A stretch of 64,000 bases of DNA, taken from positions 1,426,001-1,490,000 of the forward strand of contig JAACJO010000007.1 of NCBI GenBank assembly GCA_013368445.1. The letters are read 5' to 3'. A model generated the notes under the pieces. It was not told the DNA's origin and ran no database searches. It worked only from the letters and a program-made list of their open reading frames with translations. This stretch comes from Leucocoprinus leucothites (taxonomy: Eukaryota; Basidiomycota; Agaricomycetes; Agaricales; Agaricaceae). Every line of letters begins with the position of its first letter. The first letter of the stretch is position 1. This document shows positions 11,958-23,727 of the stretch, one piece after another. A program made the translations under genes and the position numbers.

Positions 11958-13552
11958 ATGACATCGCCGCCCTCTCTTCGAGATCTCTACATCGACCCCT
12001 CAAATGCATGGGCCTTTGTCCCAACCATTCCCAACATCTCAAAGGCTAATGCAACTTCGGTCTCTCCTCCAGAACCCGCAGGACAAGCCTACCAGTGGTC
12101 GACACGTCCGACTCGCAATTCCATCTTTGAACTCTCGCCTTCTCTAGATCTCTCCGAACCCTCTGGCTTAAATGCTTCGCAGCTATTCAAAACTGTAGTT
12201 GCCTCCGTTGTTCTTCAATACACCAGCACAGCGCTGGTGAATCCATGGGAAGTCGGGAAGCTACTTCTTCAGGTTCAGTGGGTGCCACGAGACGCAGGAG
12301 AACCACAAACAGAAGAGGAATACGTAGAAGAGGAGTACGAAGAGACGGTATGCCCAATGCGCTACCCCTCGTTTCTTCATATTCTGATCAACACCCGTTT
12401 GTCAATAATCTAGTTCAGTGACTCCGACAACGATGAGTCGTACTTTGCGGATCCTCATAACAATACAACGCCCAAGCGGTACCCTGCCCCACGACAGACA
12501 GACGAACAGGGATATGTCATTCGCCGGTCTGTGTTGGAAGAAGGGACTCGACCAGAATATATCATTCCAGTAGGGAGCGTAAGTGGGGTATGGAATGTGA
12601 TCAAGAGAGTTGGCCGTTTTCGTTTTGAAGGATGGCTCGCACTGTGGAAGGGTTCGTGAATCTTCAAATCCAAGACTATCTGCTACTCACAAATCGATAT
12701 ATAGGCCTTGCAACTTCAACTCTGACAGAAATGCTTTCAACTTCAATCCAACCTCTTATAAACCAATTTCTACAATCCTTATTCTTCCCTTCAATGTCGC
12801 CCTTCCATCAGCCCCCTGTCCTTCTACCAATTACTTCCCATATCCTCACAGGATTCATACTCTCCCCTCTGGATCTCATTCGAACACGTCTCATTGTGCA
12901 GTCGTACAGTGGTCGTTACCGAACTTATACAGGCCCTCTCGATGCTCTACACAAGGTTCTCCGGGATGAAGGTGGCCTCAAAGGCATCTATTTCCACCCC
13001 AACCTCCTCATCCCCACTCTCCTCGATAGCGCACTCCGGCCCATCGTTTCCTTTGCACTCCCGGGTCTCATCGCTTCCTACTTTGGCGCCTCTCACATAA
13101 CCGAGGAAACTCACCCGGTTGCGTGGGGATGTACCGAACTGGCAGCAAGTTGCATCGGCTTGCTTGTAACGCTTCCTATTGAAACCATCCGGCGACGACT
13201 TCAAGTGCAAGTTCGTGGCACCGCCGAACCAATTAAAGGTTGCGTGGAATTACGGCCCGCACCTTATAACGGTGTGGTGGACGCACTCTGGCATATCCTG
13301 ACAGAAGAGCGCTCCGACATTCCGATCCCCCACCGACGTCGCCGTAGACGAAATTCGAAATCATCCAAAGGGGAGAAGGAAGAAAAGGAGGAAGAAAACT
13401 CTGACGACGAACCCGAAAGTATCTGGAAGAGCACTGGGCTTGGGCAGTTGTACCGAGGTCTTGGGATGCGATTTAGTGCCAGTGCTATTTACTTTGTTCT
13501 GAACTTAATCGTCAGTCCTGAACAGACTGACGCTGGATGGGTTGAGATATAA
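11958..13552 (+). CDS. UGO1: Mitochondrial outer-membrane fusion protein, carrier-like
   Basis: UGO1 is an outer-membrane carrier-fold protein that links the fusion GTPases Fzo1 and Mgm1 in fungi. Three exons (11958-12347, 12414-12651, 12705-13552) give 491 residues. The start MTSPPSLRDLYIDPSNAWAF is a typical UGO1 N-terminus and is the first in-frame ATG. An acidic linker precedes the carrier region. Two degenerate carrier signatures are visible: SPLDLIRTRLIVQ and LPIETIRRRLQVQ. A basic-acidic loop (RRRRRRN followed by EKEEKEEEN) interrupts the last repeat. Fungal UGO1 differs from inner-membrane carriers in having few intact signatures, which matches. Confidence 0.88.
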
Positions 13553-13982
13553 TTGTGTAGACAGTCCTTTTCATACCACCACTCGGCGTCTTTTAGCGTA
13601 CATTAGCTGGCTCAACTTGGCATGATTCTCCTCTCAAAACGTACTTAGCTGTGTGATCGGTGAACTCATTTAGATATCACCGCCGCAGTGTGTCATGGGA
13701 CCAAGCCGAACCCCAGACTTTGATAGCAGCGTGTCTCCACATCGTTTCGTGTTTGCTCATCTCACTCAAAGCACAGTGCACCACGTCGTGGAGTGCATGT
13801 GAAGATATACGCCTAACAGTCAAACACAAGAGCGACCAAGTTGTGTGGGTAGGCGCTGAGAAAGGAAGTAGTACGGGAGATGCCGAGTTGGCGACGTCAG
13901 GGCAAATTGGTTGGGGAATGCAAAACTCTCTTCCCCGCTCTCCTGCGCCTCTGCCCCTAAGTCCACGACTCTCACGACCATC
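13553..13982. other. Intergenic spacer before the Nudix gene
   Basis: 430 bp between two genes on the same strand. It holds the UGO1 3' end and the Nudix gene promoter; no other feature was seen. Confidence 0.5.
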
Positions 13983-15606
13983 ATGCCCAAAGGTATATCT
14001 CCTCGTCGTTCAGTATGATGACCACACACTGACCATGTCTTGTCTACAGAGAAGCTAGCCACGGCGACGGACAAGCCAGTGTCTGTCATACCGCTGCTTG
14101 CCCATGCACTTCAGCGCATCCGCTCGACCCCGCCGCGCATGATCACATCTCCTCCAACCCGTACGTCATATACCTCCTGCACACTCCTATCCATATTCAT
14201 CTAGCTTGCAGAGCCAAGGAGAGCAGCTGTTGCCCTTCTCATCCGCGTTGTACCTGCTCCCACAGCAAAACTTCCAGACCCTGCCGCCCCACCCCCTTCC
14301 CTCACGCAGTTCTTTGAGCAAGACTGGGTCAAGGACCCGACATCTCGTGCTGAGATACTCTTCTTGCATCGGCAGACCGATGTTGGAGAGAACATTACCG
14401 AAGGTCGTGTGCGCAACGCAGCTAGGGAAGCACATGTTGCCTTCCCTGGCGGACGCACTGAGGCGGACGATGAAGGTGGTTTGTACACAGGTACGTTACA
14501 TACTGTCTGTTCTACACCCTCGTTTATTAACAAGAATTTTCAGCGATGCGTCAAACATGGGAGGAAATCGGTGTCGACCTCGCCGAAAAATATTACACTT
14601 CTATCGGTCAACTTGACGACCGCGAAATTACAACTTCACTTGGAAAGCGTCTCCTCATGATCCTATCTCCCTATGTCTTCCTCCAAGTTACACCAACTGC
14701 CCCACCACCCGACCCGATTGCCACCACAACTCTGCACTGGATACCTCTCACAGCTCTCGTCTCGCCCAACTCCTCACCCAAATGGTCCTCTGTCACAGTA
14801 GACGCTGCATCCCGCATTGCTCCTCGCAGTTCCGCCCTTCTCCGGTACCTCATCCGTGCTTTAGTAGGAAGCATGAAGTTCCCCGCTATCGTTCTTAAAC
14901 CCACATTCTCTTCTTCGCCCTCTGCAACACCTTCCCCTGAAATTTTAAAAAAGCTTACGAGCACACACGATGTCATCGAAAAGGGACTTTCACCAAAGAT
15001 GCTGAAATTGTGGGGCTTGTCGCTCGGTATGACCTTGGACCTCATGTCATATATGATACTGCCGCAATCCTCCCGCAATGACTTGCCACCCAAGTCCGAA
15101 GACGGCACCGGATCGCCGTTGTCCCAATACATGCAACTTCCATACCAAGATGTCGTGGAAGACTTCCGCGTGGAATACGTTGCTCCAAGTCTCGCAAGTG
15201 TATTCCCAAAATTTTCTTATCCCGACGTCAACTTTTGGATCTGGTAAGCGCCATACCCATCCTGCCTTATCCTTGAAAATTGACTACTTGTTTTTTACAG
15301 GGTATTTGGTAAACGATATCGCGAGGTTATACGTGGCTGGGAAGCGAGCTTACGCGCAGGGGGTGTGAACGATCGCCGGTTAGTTTTCTCACTCCTGGTT
15401 TCCGCCTCCTTCTCCCCCCGATAACGGTAAAGCAATATATGACTAACTTCAATCTTATGATCATCCACAGGATCAACTGGTCTGGCTCCGCCCTGAGCAC
15501 GTTTTACGCTGCCATTCGCAAGGCCTTGGTCGTGGTCATCGTCGCTCGTGCACTCGGTATTTTATTTGGTTTCGGATTCGCAGCATGGTGGATTTTCGGC
15601 CAATGA
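13983..15606 (+). CDS. Nudix hydrolase, CoA-pyrophosphatase-like, with C-terminal membrane segment
   Basis: The Nudix box follows the CoA-pyrophosphatase pattern (PCD1/NUDT7/NUDT8 type), with FPGGRTEADDEGG before the splice point and AMRQTWEEIGVDL after it. The catalytic Glu pair is kept, but the usual RE is RQ. Six exons (13983-13992, 14050-14160, 14212-14490, 14544-15243, 15301-15378, 15471-15606) total 1,314 nt and give 437 residues, longer than yeast Pcd1. The first exon has only 10 nt. The extra length is a Ser/Pro-rich middle and a C-terminal hydrophobic stretch (VVVIVARALGILFGFGFAA) that ends the protein, suggesting a tail anchor. Peroxisome or mitochondrial outer membrane would be reasonable sites, but that is inference. 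Confidence 0.85.
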
Positions 15607-16227
15607 TGTGATCGCCGTCGGTTATTTTGGAGTGTGGTTTTGAGGGTGTGACGGAGTACTCCGTCTCGTCCATGTTTTACCAAAGCGGAACATTATGTTT
15701 TATTTATTTTCTTCACTTTCTTTGTCACCACCCCTTTGTCGATCCCTCTTCCTTTTCTCGTGGAGGCTTGAACTCTCCTTTGTTTGTACGTGTGTCGTCG
15801 GTGCCTTATCCTTGGGAGTCAGGAGGGCAGGTCCGACTCGGTAGACATAGAAGCAAGGACGCGCGGTACAGTATTTATATACAACTAAGTCCTATACATA
15901 CACACACAGGATACTATTCATACTTGTTCCTTTCTCCATATCTAGCTAGTGGCAAGAACATTGTTTTTCTTCTCTCCCTGTTTTTGGTACATCTCAGTAC
16001 TTGTTATACTCCATCTTGCGGTCTGGTCTATCTTTACACATTCAACCCCGCTCTGTTCTGCTGATACATAGCATACCAAAATGTCCTTGCTTCAAAATTC
16101 AATTCGATACAATGTACAATTATGACTTTTTCCTTCCAGCTCGGATGTTTATAAATACAAACTAAACAAGTGTTCTACCATCCATTGATTTCAGTCCAGA
16201 AAACACTCTTTGGATAGCAACGCTCGG
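15607..16227. other. Convergent 3' region, Nudix gene and NPL4
   Basis: About 620 bp between two stop codons, rich in T and low in coding character. It fits two 3' UTRs. A 145-codon ORF at 15627-16064 shows no domain. Confidence 0.5.
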
Positions 16228-18626
16228 CTATAACGGAAGCCCACAAACTTCGCAATCATGTCCGCCATGAGTGTTCTCGAATGTACAATGCGGACAAATT
16301 TTGATCCCAGATGGACTTCCTCCCCCTCCACTACCACCACCACCACCACCACCGCTAGCAGCGTTATCAGCGGCGATCTGCTCAAAGACCTCGGGAGGAA
16401 TACCCTCGTCGTCCATCAAGTGAGAACCACTACCGCTGCCGAGTCCGGGCGGTATGGATGTTGGCCGTGCAGCTATAGAAATTAATAGAGTTGGTCCGTT
16501 AGATGCATTTAGAAAAGGAATGGGAAGACTTACGAGCACTTTCGCGCGTGAATGTCATCAATGTTTGCCAGCTATCCGAGTTGAGCACTGGATCGAGGAG
16601 TGAGATGTCGTCCAGTAATTTGGGGTTTGTCACAGTTCGTATGATCAACTTGAGGTCCTCCTGAACCAAAAAAATCCACCCAAGTCAGCATCTGTACCTT
16701 CCGCCCACTCGGAGAATTAGAACGTACATCAGAAACCAATTGTGTCGTGCCCAAAAATGCAACCAAATGCCAATCGCTCAACCATTTCGCCAACTCGATG
16801 CGTTTATGCGCTTCTCCTGGTTTGGCAGTCCGACTATCATGAATATCGGGTGCGTCGAGTTTGAGGAGTTGCGACATGACATTCTGCAGAGTTTGGTCTT
16901 CCAGTCCTGGTCGGTTCTCAATCTTGAACTGACTTGAGTGGAAGAGAGGAGATGGATTTTGCGGGAAGCCATGGGTAACCTGCAAACAGGACAAGGCGCG
17001 AGGGTGTCAGTGAGAGATGAAGGGAACACTACTCGAATAGGTACGTACGTTCACCAAGAGGTATTCCACGGGGAAACATGGTTTTGCGCTCTTCTTTACT
17101 TCTAACCCATACTCGTTTTTATACGAGAAAAATACATCGGGGATATACCTTGCAGAATCTTCACTCCTGTCTTCCTCCTTCACACGCACGATACCGGGAT
17201 CGACACTGGCTTCAATCATATCCGCATCCGCCATTGCCACAGCCTGCTCGGATACTTGATATGCAGCGATATCAACTTGACCATCCTGTGTTGCCGTTAA
17301 CACTGCTGTTACTAGACGCGAGCCATATTGGCCTGTCGGTGATGATTTCGAGTTGGTCGGGTTGTCCTTCTGCAGTTTTGCTGAGAAGATGGCTTCGAGG
17401 GAGGAGAGGTAGAAAGATTGGGCGTGTCGTTTGTAAATATTCTTGGTCCTGTCCTCGGACGTTGGCGTGAGATCAGTGAAAATATAACCGACGACAGTCA
17501 GAGGCTCAAATGCCGCGGCTGATATCTCGCGGATACGACTTTCGTCCTCCCAGGGCCATCCGAGGGTTAGACCATCCAGTTCACCCTGCTGTAACGGCTC
17601 ATAGATCGCCTCTACTACAGCCTTAACACCCATTGGTACCTTGTCATAAGGTTGGTATCGCCCAAGTAACCATCCAAAGCGCTGCAAGCCGGTCCTTCGC
17701 CACGCTTCGAGGAAACGATCGATAATTTCCATTGAAGCAATCTCCAAATGGTCGACCATACGGAAAGATTGGGATTGCAGCGTAATCGTCGATGGCTGAC
17801 ATCCTGTACAAATTCCAGCGGGCCAATTTGGATGGTTTCCAGTTGGACAGGGAATCTTAACCTTGTACGACAGAGGGTTGAGAGGTGGGAGGTAAGATGA
17901 CGCCGAGACGGACTGTTTGGGTGTAATCTTTCGCAAATAGGCATGATAGGATAGGTACTTGATATTGTTCTCTTTGTGGTATGCAGCGTCGTATGGCTCG
18001 AGAGGCATACAATAGTCACACATGCCTTTCGGCCCATGCTTACAAAATTGTGCGTCTTTTCCTCTCGGGATTTTGCCATCTTGCGTACGCCAGTATTCGT
18101 CAACTGGATCTTCCTTAACAACTTCCCATAGTTGCTTAGTTCCGGCCGAACTGGAACCACTGGGGGTAATGGTAGAAGTTATAGGTGCTGTGACGGTTGC
18201 GGATGATGCAGGTTTGGGCTGATATGTTACGAAAACTAAATCCCCGTGCCTGAGAAAAGTACATGAGATGGATGTGAGGGAAGTAGGTCACGATTTACAC
18301 ACTTGAGCCCAAGGTTCTGCAAGGTTCTGTCCTTCAGACGTTCAAGAGGGAATTCATTACCTCGCGGCTGGTTAGAAATGGTGATGCTCGATGGATCCGC
18401 ATCGGGCGCGGTGGACAAAATCTGTTTGAAGTGGAATTCTAATACATAAGCACTTACTCGCCACAATCGGTTTAGGGAACTACACATGCCTTTTCCTGAA
18501 GTAAGGAAGTGTCGTCTGTAGGTTGGACTTCGAAGCGGAAATTTCCATCCTTGGACCTGATACGAATGATCTGTGAAAGTATATTCGTATTTTGTGCGAA
18601 TCATGTGCAAAGAAGCAACGAACCAT
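16228..18626 (-). CDS. NPL4: NPL4, ubiquitin-binding cofactor of CDC48/p97
   Basis: NPL4 pairs with UFD1 and delivers ubiquitinated proteins to the CDC48 unfoldase in ERAD and in chromatin extraction. The N-terminal ubiquitin-like domain (IRSKDGNFRFEVQPTDDTSL, ending LGLK/HGDLVFVTYQP) is followed by the zinc-binding region (CKHGPKGMCDYCMPLEPYD, then CPTGNHPNWPAGICTGC). Next is the MPN-like core (FRMVDHLEIASMEIIDRFLE, GRYQPYDKVPMGVKAVVEAI). A C-terminal NZF finger (CPHCTFENTHGGHDCEVCGL) should bind ubiquitin. A Gly-run linker precedes the NZF. The best N-terminal model puts only the ATG in exon 1 (18624-18626), then an intron 18571-18623. Another intron, 18422-18489, fits the protein only as a GC-AG intron. 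Confidence 0.95.
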
Positions 18627-19308
18627 GGTGCAAACAGTGGTCGATGATGAAAGCGGAGAAGTGAAGGGACAGAGTTACGATGATCTTGAATTCCTAAAAC
18701 GCGTCTTGAATCGACGCGTAATTGGCTGACTAATCAATTCAGAGATTAGATTCGCCTTAGCGGGAATTTCAGGCGCTGGGATAATGGGAGATGATACAAA
18801 GGGCATAAGGACGTAAATGAGAAGCAAGTACTGTAGAGAGATTGTGATCGTTTCTCCAAGTTGCTTGGCACGAAGGATCTAACACGGAGCATGGGGCACT
18901 GAATCAGTTTAAAGCTTCTGGAACTTGGGTCTTGAAAACCCCTAACGACGCGAGCTACATACCACTGAATGGGCGAAGACCCGACTCGTCTTTTCCCCAC
19001 ATCTTGAATGGAGAGAAAGATAGGACGGGGCTTATAAGAAGCAAGAGCCGTCCGAATGCTCGGCAACGAGGATTTAGGCAAAGGCCCTTGAATTTAAGGC
19101 GTGTGCATTCGACAATTATGTCGAGGACTGACAACATTAGAAACGAATGATAAGACTTCCAGAAATAGAAATAAAAGCTTAGAGGAAGACGATGATGTGA
19201 CGTGCACCTCACTGCAACTAACGCCATCTTGTCTGCCGATGGCGAATCCCAGACCCTCCCTGCGTGCTCAATTCAACTTAGCATTAACATGAGGTATCCC
19301 ATTAGAAA
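18627..19308. promoter_or_regulatory. Divergent promoter region, NPL4 and bZIP gene
   Basis: About 680 bp between two divergent starts. Two ACGCGT hexamers at 18699-18704 and 18714-18719 lie 73 and 88 bp upstream of the NPL4 start. ACGCGT is the MluI cell-cycle box bound by MBF in yeasts. No coding feature is apparent; short ORFs on both strands look random. Confidence 0.45.
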
Positions 19309-20561
19309 ATGCCCACTCCAAAGCATGGAGACGAAGGTAATCTAGAACTACTCACGACCTCTATCAAAGTTCGAGAGGAATTGGAACATTGGGAACGTCT
19401 CGTATTTTCCTTCGAGATGGACAAAGGCAACGAACAATCAGGTACAGGAGGGATAAACGGCAGTCAACAGTCTCAACGATCACGATCACGTTCAGCGGCT
19501 TCAAATCTACTGCCGAATGCTGGTGGGGTAAGTGAAAAGCTTAACCAAGTCTCATTCTGTCAACGTCCTAATTCAATGTGTTAGTCAGGTCTCCATGATG
19601 CGAATTTATTAGCACAGCTCGCGGCAGCCTCTGGAACTGGTGCAGAGCTCGACAGCTCCCTCGCCCAGCTGTTGAGTTCCAACCCCTATCCTCCGGCGCC
19701 CACTGCGCATCCGGGATTTCAGAACCACTTCTTTCCATACGGAACAATGGGCCATCCACAATTACCTCCCTTATCGTCTCTTGACTTCGCATGGAATCAA
19801 CTTGCTCATCAGCAAGGAATCCACCCCATATATAACCTTCCGTTCCCAACACCACTTGGCCCCTCGGTACCATTTCCAAATCCCCAGCAAAGTACTTCTG
19901 TAGCACCTCTGGTGCCCTATCAACAGCCAGACAATAGGGAACGAGGTCGGGATGCTCCAGTTTCTCGGCCTGCTCCTACTCAGCCACGAGCAGCTTCGAT
20001 CCCAGCGAGTTCACCTACATCCACAAATTCTCCAATGGAGCAGGACGATGACGCAGAGCAGTCAGTCATGGCTGAGGAAAAGCGTCGGCGAAATACAGAA
20101 GCATCAGGTAAACCAGGATGGACCATCTGCCAGAGCGATGTGATGACAGTGTTTCTTTAGCCCGCTTTCGTATCAAGAAGAAGCAGAGGACAGTCAACTT
20201 GGAACGGTCCGTATCAGACTTGTCGGGCCGAGCAGAAGAGTTAGAAAAAGAAGTATCAGACTTGCGGAGAGAAAATGGTTGGTTAAAGGAAATTGTGATG
20301 CTCAAGGGGAACCGGTATGCAGCAGCAGCGAGTGCCCAGCAACGAATGGCGTTGAGTCAAGCCGTGAAGGACGCTGGAATCGATCTAACCGCTGGGGGCG
20401 CCGGACAGGCCAGTATAAGTACTACAAGATCTTCGTCCTCTGGATCAGCTATGCAACCTGAGGAGATTTCGTCTGACGAGGAGAGCGACGATAAGCACTT
20501 GAAGGCTGACAAGAAAGGCAAGGGTAAGGCCTCTGCCAGTCATAAAGGAAAGAGGAAGTAG
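19309..20561 (+). CDS. bZIP transcription factor (CYS-3/MET-type basic region)
   Basis: Three exons (19309-19527, 19585-20107, 20161-20561) total 1,143 nt and give 380 residues. The basic region starts EEKRRRNTEAS and continues ARFRIKKKQRTVNLE after an intron that splits it, keeping the Asn-x7-Arg DNA-contact pattern. A leucine zipper follows (LERSVSDLSGRAEELEKE, then LRRENGWLKEIVMLKG). The N-terminal two-thirds are Pro/Gln/Ser-rich, as in activation regions, and the C-terminus is acidic then Lys-rich, a possible nuclear signal. The RRRNTxASARFRIKKK form is typical of the fungal sulfur regulators CYS-3/MetR/Met4; a role in sulfur control is inferred from that resemblance only. Confidence 0.88.
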
Positions 20562-21772
20562 ATAGTCACCATTTTGCCTTTTTTTGGACACTCTGTCATT
20601 GCTTTCCATCGGTTTTGTATCGCTATCGAGACATGTAGAACGAGTATTTTGGGGATCTGTCACCAATTAATTTTAAAGGAGGTGACGTCGGGCGAGAGGA
20701 TTTTCTCACGAATCATTACACTCAGGAACGACGAATCAGAGCGCTTAAACAGAAACTCTTCCTTATGTCTTTCGGCCGACCACCATCCATAAACGTTGGG
20801 TTTAAGCCCACTCCCCTGATCGCGGTTCCTTTCCTTTGGATCACTATGGTTTGCCACTCTGTTGTCCGGGCATAAATTCCGTGTTCAGTATTCGCTAGGG
20901 GAATGCAGAGCTATGATGACGGCGTACATGAAATGCCTGAAGGAAAACTCGAGTAATTCGACGCCTTGCCGCGGTTTGAGCAGGGAATATCTTGACTGTA
21001 GGATGCAAAAGTGAGTGGGAACGGCCTCCTCCCTACAAATAAGCTCTCACACCCACTAAGGGGTCTCATGGAACGGGATGACTGGAGTAACCTTGGGCTT
21101 CAGAATGTGGACAACAAGAAGACAGAAGACGTTCCGGGTCAAACCAAGAAAACATGATATCACCTTATTCCTCTTACAGCCCTCGTCGTGCACCTGGGTG
21201 TATGTCTGCAAGTCTTACCAGAACGAATGCCCTTGGACAGGACGGGCTCAGTTGTTTATCCTTCGCCACCACTCGTTTCTAACACTGGAGCTATTTTTGT
21301 GGAGATATAAATGGAGAGTCAAAGTGCAATCTTGTGGTCTTGTGCTTCATGTGGATTAGCCCATATGAAGAAAGTGTTTAATTTACACGTTCGTTCAGTC
21401 AAAAGGTTCTCATCACGTTCATTTTCTGCCTACACACGAAGCTCTTCTCCTGGAGGTCAATTCCGACTTGTAAGCGACTTGATTTCCCGGGAAATATCTT
21501 TCGTGGACAGCCAAACAGAACGTGTTCCTGTTTTGTTACCAATTGAAACTATGGGATATTCGAACGTTCGTCCATTGGCCTACCAAACACACATGGAAGG
21601 TGTTTTTGTAGTGGATGCACCAATTTTTATGATCTAGGGTCCTTGCTTTCCGGAGTTGCGTACCCACACCTGAGAGAGGTGCTTGGAGACACTTAAAGGA
21701 AAGCGGTAGATGAGCCGTGCCGCCGGGTTTGTTACATTCCTTACTTCCTTTACTGCTGTCCTACGATTTGTC
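20562..21772. other. Long spacer upstream of the GDPD gene
   Basis: About 1.2 kb between two genes on the same strand. It contains one 108-codon ORF at 21311-21637 that I cannot assign. A TATAAAT at about 21304 sits just before it. No repeat or RNA gene was seen. Confidence 0.45.
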
Positions 21773-23353
21773 ATGCCATCGTTGTCTAGTTGGTTGTTCT
21801 ACCTTATTCAAGCGTCCGCCATTCTCGCCGCGCCTCCAAAGTTTACACCGGCTAAGTTCTATGATGTTGAGGTGAGTCTGGAGAGCAATCTATTACTTCG
21901 TTATTAGCATGTTCATCTATAATCATTTTGTAGGGCCACCGTGGTGGGCGCGGGGACGAGATTGAAAACACGCTTCCTGCTTTCGCTAGGTACAGTATCG
22001 CCGTTCGGTCGACAATACGAGATTTCTTTCTCAACTGTATGTGTTCGCATTTAAAGAGGGCTTATAAACGGTGTCACTACACTAGAAATGGATAATGGTT
22101 TGACAAAGGTGACTGACGTCTGTCGTGTTCCAGATGCTGGCTTAACTTTTCTGATATGTTATTTGATGGTTTGGTAGGATGGTGTAGTCGTTGTTTGGCA
22201 CGATGAACAAATTCTTCCTGAAAAATGCAAAGACACTAAGCCTGCTGTAAGTTAGCTACTCGATATAGCTCACACATTGGAAACTCAAGCCTCTTATCTA
22301 GGTGCCGAATGACCCACAGTTCCCTTATGTGAACAAGTTTATTGCCAACCTCACGTTGGCTCAAGTCAAGACTTTGGATTGTGGTTCCTTGCGTCTGCTT
22401 GATTTCCGTGAGCCTTCTGCCCGGAAACTCTTCCAGCCTCTCTAAAACCGCCGGCGTGTTAGCTATGCAACTCACGGTTCCCGGAACTAAAATTTCAACC
22501 CTAGAGGAAGTATTCAGTTTTGTTCGCTGCGCTGACCCGCAGCGTCAAGCTCGTTTCAATATCGAGTCGAAAGTCAACCCTCAGTTTAATGGAACCACTC
22601 GCCCCCCTGGGGATTTCGTCACCGCTCAACATGCTCAATTCGTAAAGAGTGGCTATCAGTTTGGTCAAATAATCGTCGGTCGTTTCGTTCATGATTACAG
22701 TGGCTTTGGTAACTAAAACGGATTGTACATAGTATCAAAGTTTCGACTGGCGTACCCTCATTGGAATGAAGCAACTGGAGCCTAGATTCCCTCGTGCTGC
22801 TCTCATTAGCTCGTGCGTATTCTGATTCCATTTATCCATTACGTGTCGAATTTATCTCTTATCCAGGACCTCGGCAGCTGACATGAATGGCGCTCCGTCA
22901 GTCTGGCTTGCTGGCCTGAATTTGAACGATTTCGCTGGTGCAACCCTCGGTGAAAGAATCGCCAGTGCGGCAGGCTCAATTGATGCTACAATACTCTCGC
23001 CTGCTGCAGTTAATGATAGCTCTCCTGTTCCTGACCCTAATCAAGCGGGGTATATACCCTTGACCACCAAAGCTATGATTGACCGGGCGCACAAGATTGG
23101 ACTTCAAGTCATTCCCTGGACTGTAAGCTCAGTTTCCTCTTATTTTTCATAGATAGTGACTTGAGTGCTATAGGTTGATGACCTCAGCATTGCCCAGCAG
23201 CTTTTAGACTGGAAAGCCGATGGTATTATCACCGATTTTACGACGAATGTTCGTCTGTTGGTGGAGAATTCTGGTCTCCATGTTCACCCTCAGTTTGACG
23301 CCAACTTAGTCAACAAGTGCTTGCAACAGCACTTACAGCTCGCTCCTCATTAG
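21773..23353 (+). CDS. Secreted glycerophosphodiester phosphodiesterase
   Basis: GDPD enzymes hydrolyse glycerophosphodiesters to glycerol-3-phosphate and an alcohol. The catalytic His and metal ligands are in GHRGGRGDEIENTLPAF and LEMDNGLTKDGVVVVWHDE. Further family blocks are LTLAQVKTLDCGSLR, KISTLEEVFSF, NIESKVNP, YQSFDWRTLIGMKQLEP and DWKADGIITDF. The ATG at 21773 gives a hydrophobic signal peptide (SSWLFYLIQASAILAA); an in-frame ATG at 21710 would add 21 residues. About eight introns are needed. The junctions between 22660 and 22735 are ambiguous; the best reading there gives MIT before YQSFDW. A secreted location suggests scavenging of phosphate or lipid-derived compounds, which is inference. 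Confidence 0.88.
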
Positions 23354-23727
23354 GCCTCCCTGGAATGGATCAGGACAAACATTAGGAGAAAAATGAACTG
23401 CTGTAATTTATGTAATTTTCTGAAGCATTTGGTAAACTTGGTCGTCCAGTGCTGGAAATGTATTTTTATCATAGGTGGAGAGAAAAAAAAGAGTCTAGGA
23501 ATTGCTGTCGTACTTTTCTGAGAGGACAACGTCCAATGCAATTGTATGAGTATTGTATGCAAGTATTGAGGACTCTAAAGAGTTGCATGAATAAATCGTG
23601 GACTGTGATTGGGAGACCGGGACGGAACGGAAGTGATTATTTGGCATGGAAAACTCCGGTCAGCGCGGTAAGGGCAAACAAACTCTGCTCAGTGCCCGCA
23701 TCGGCACATAGACCTTCAGCACTCTCC
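23354..23727. other. Spacer between the GDPD gene and RIP1
   Basis: About 370 bp between genes on the same strand. Open frames here run into RIP1 upstream of its ATG but have no similarity I can recognise. Nothing else was seen. Confidence 0.5.

Noticed and set aside
15627..16064. 145-codon ORF after the Nudix gene
   Set aside because: T-rich 3' region with no domain or splice pattern; it most likely reflects open frames in UTR sequence.
19309..20561. A secondary-metabolite or mating-type cluster around the bZIP gene
   Set aside because: No polyketide synthase, peptide synthetase, terpene cyclase, homeodomain or pheromone-receptor gene occurs in the window; neighbours are housekeeping genes.
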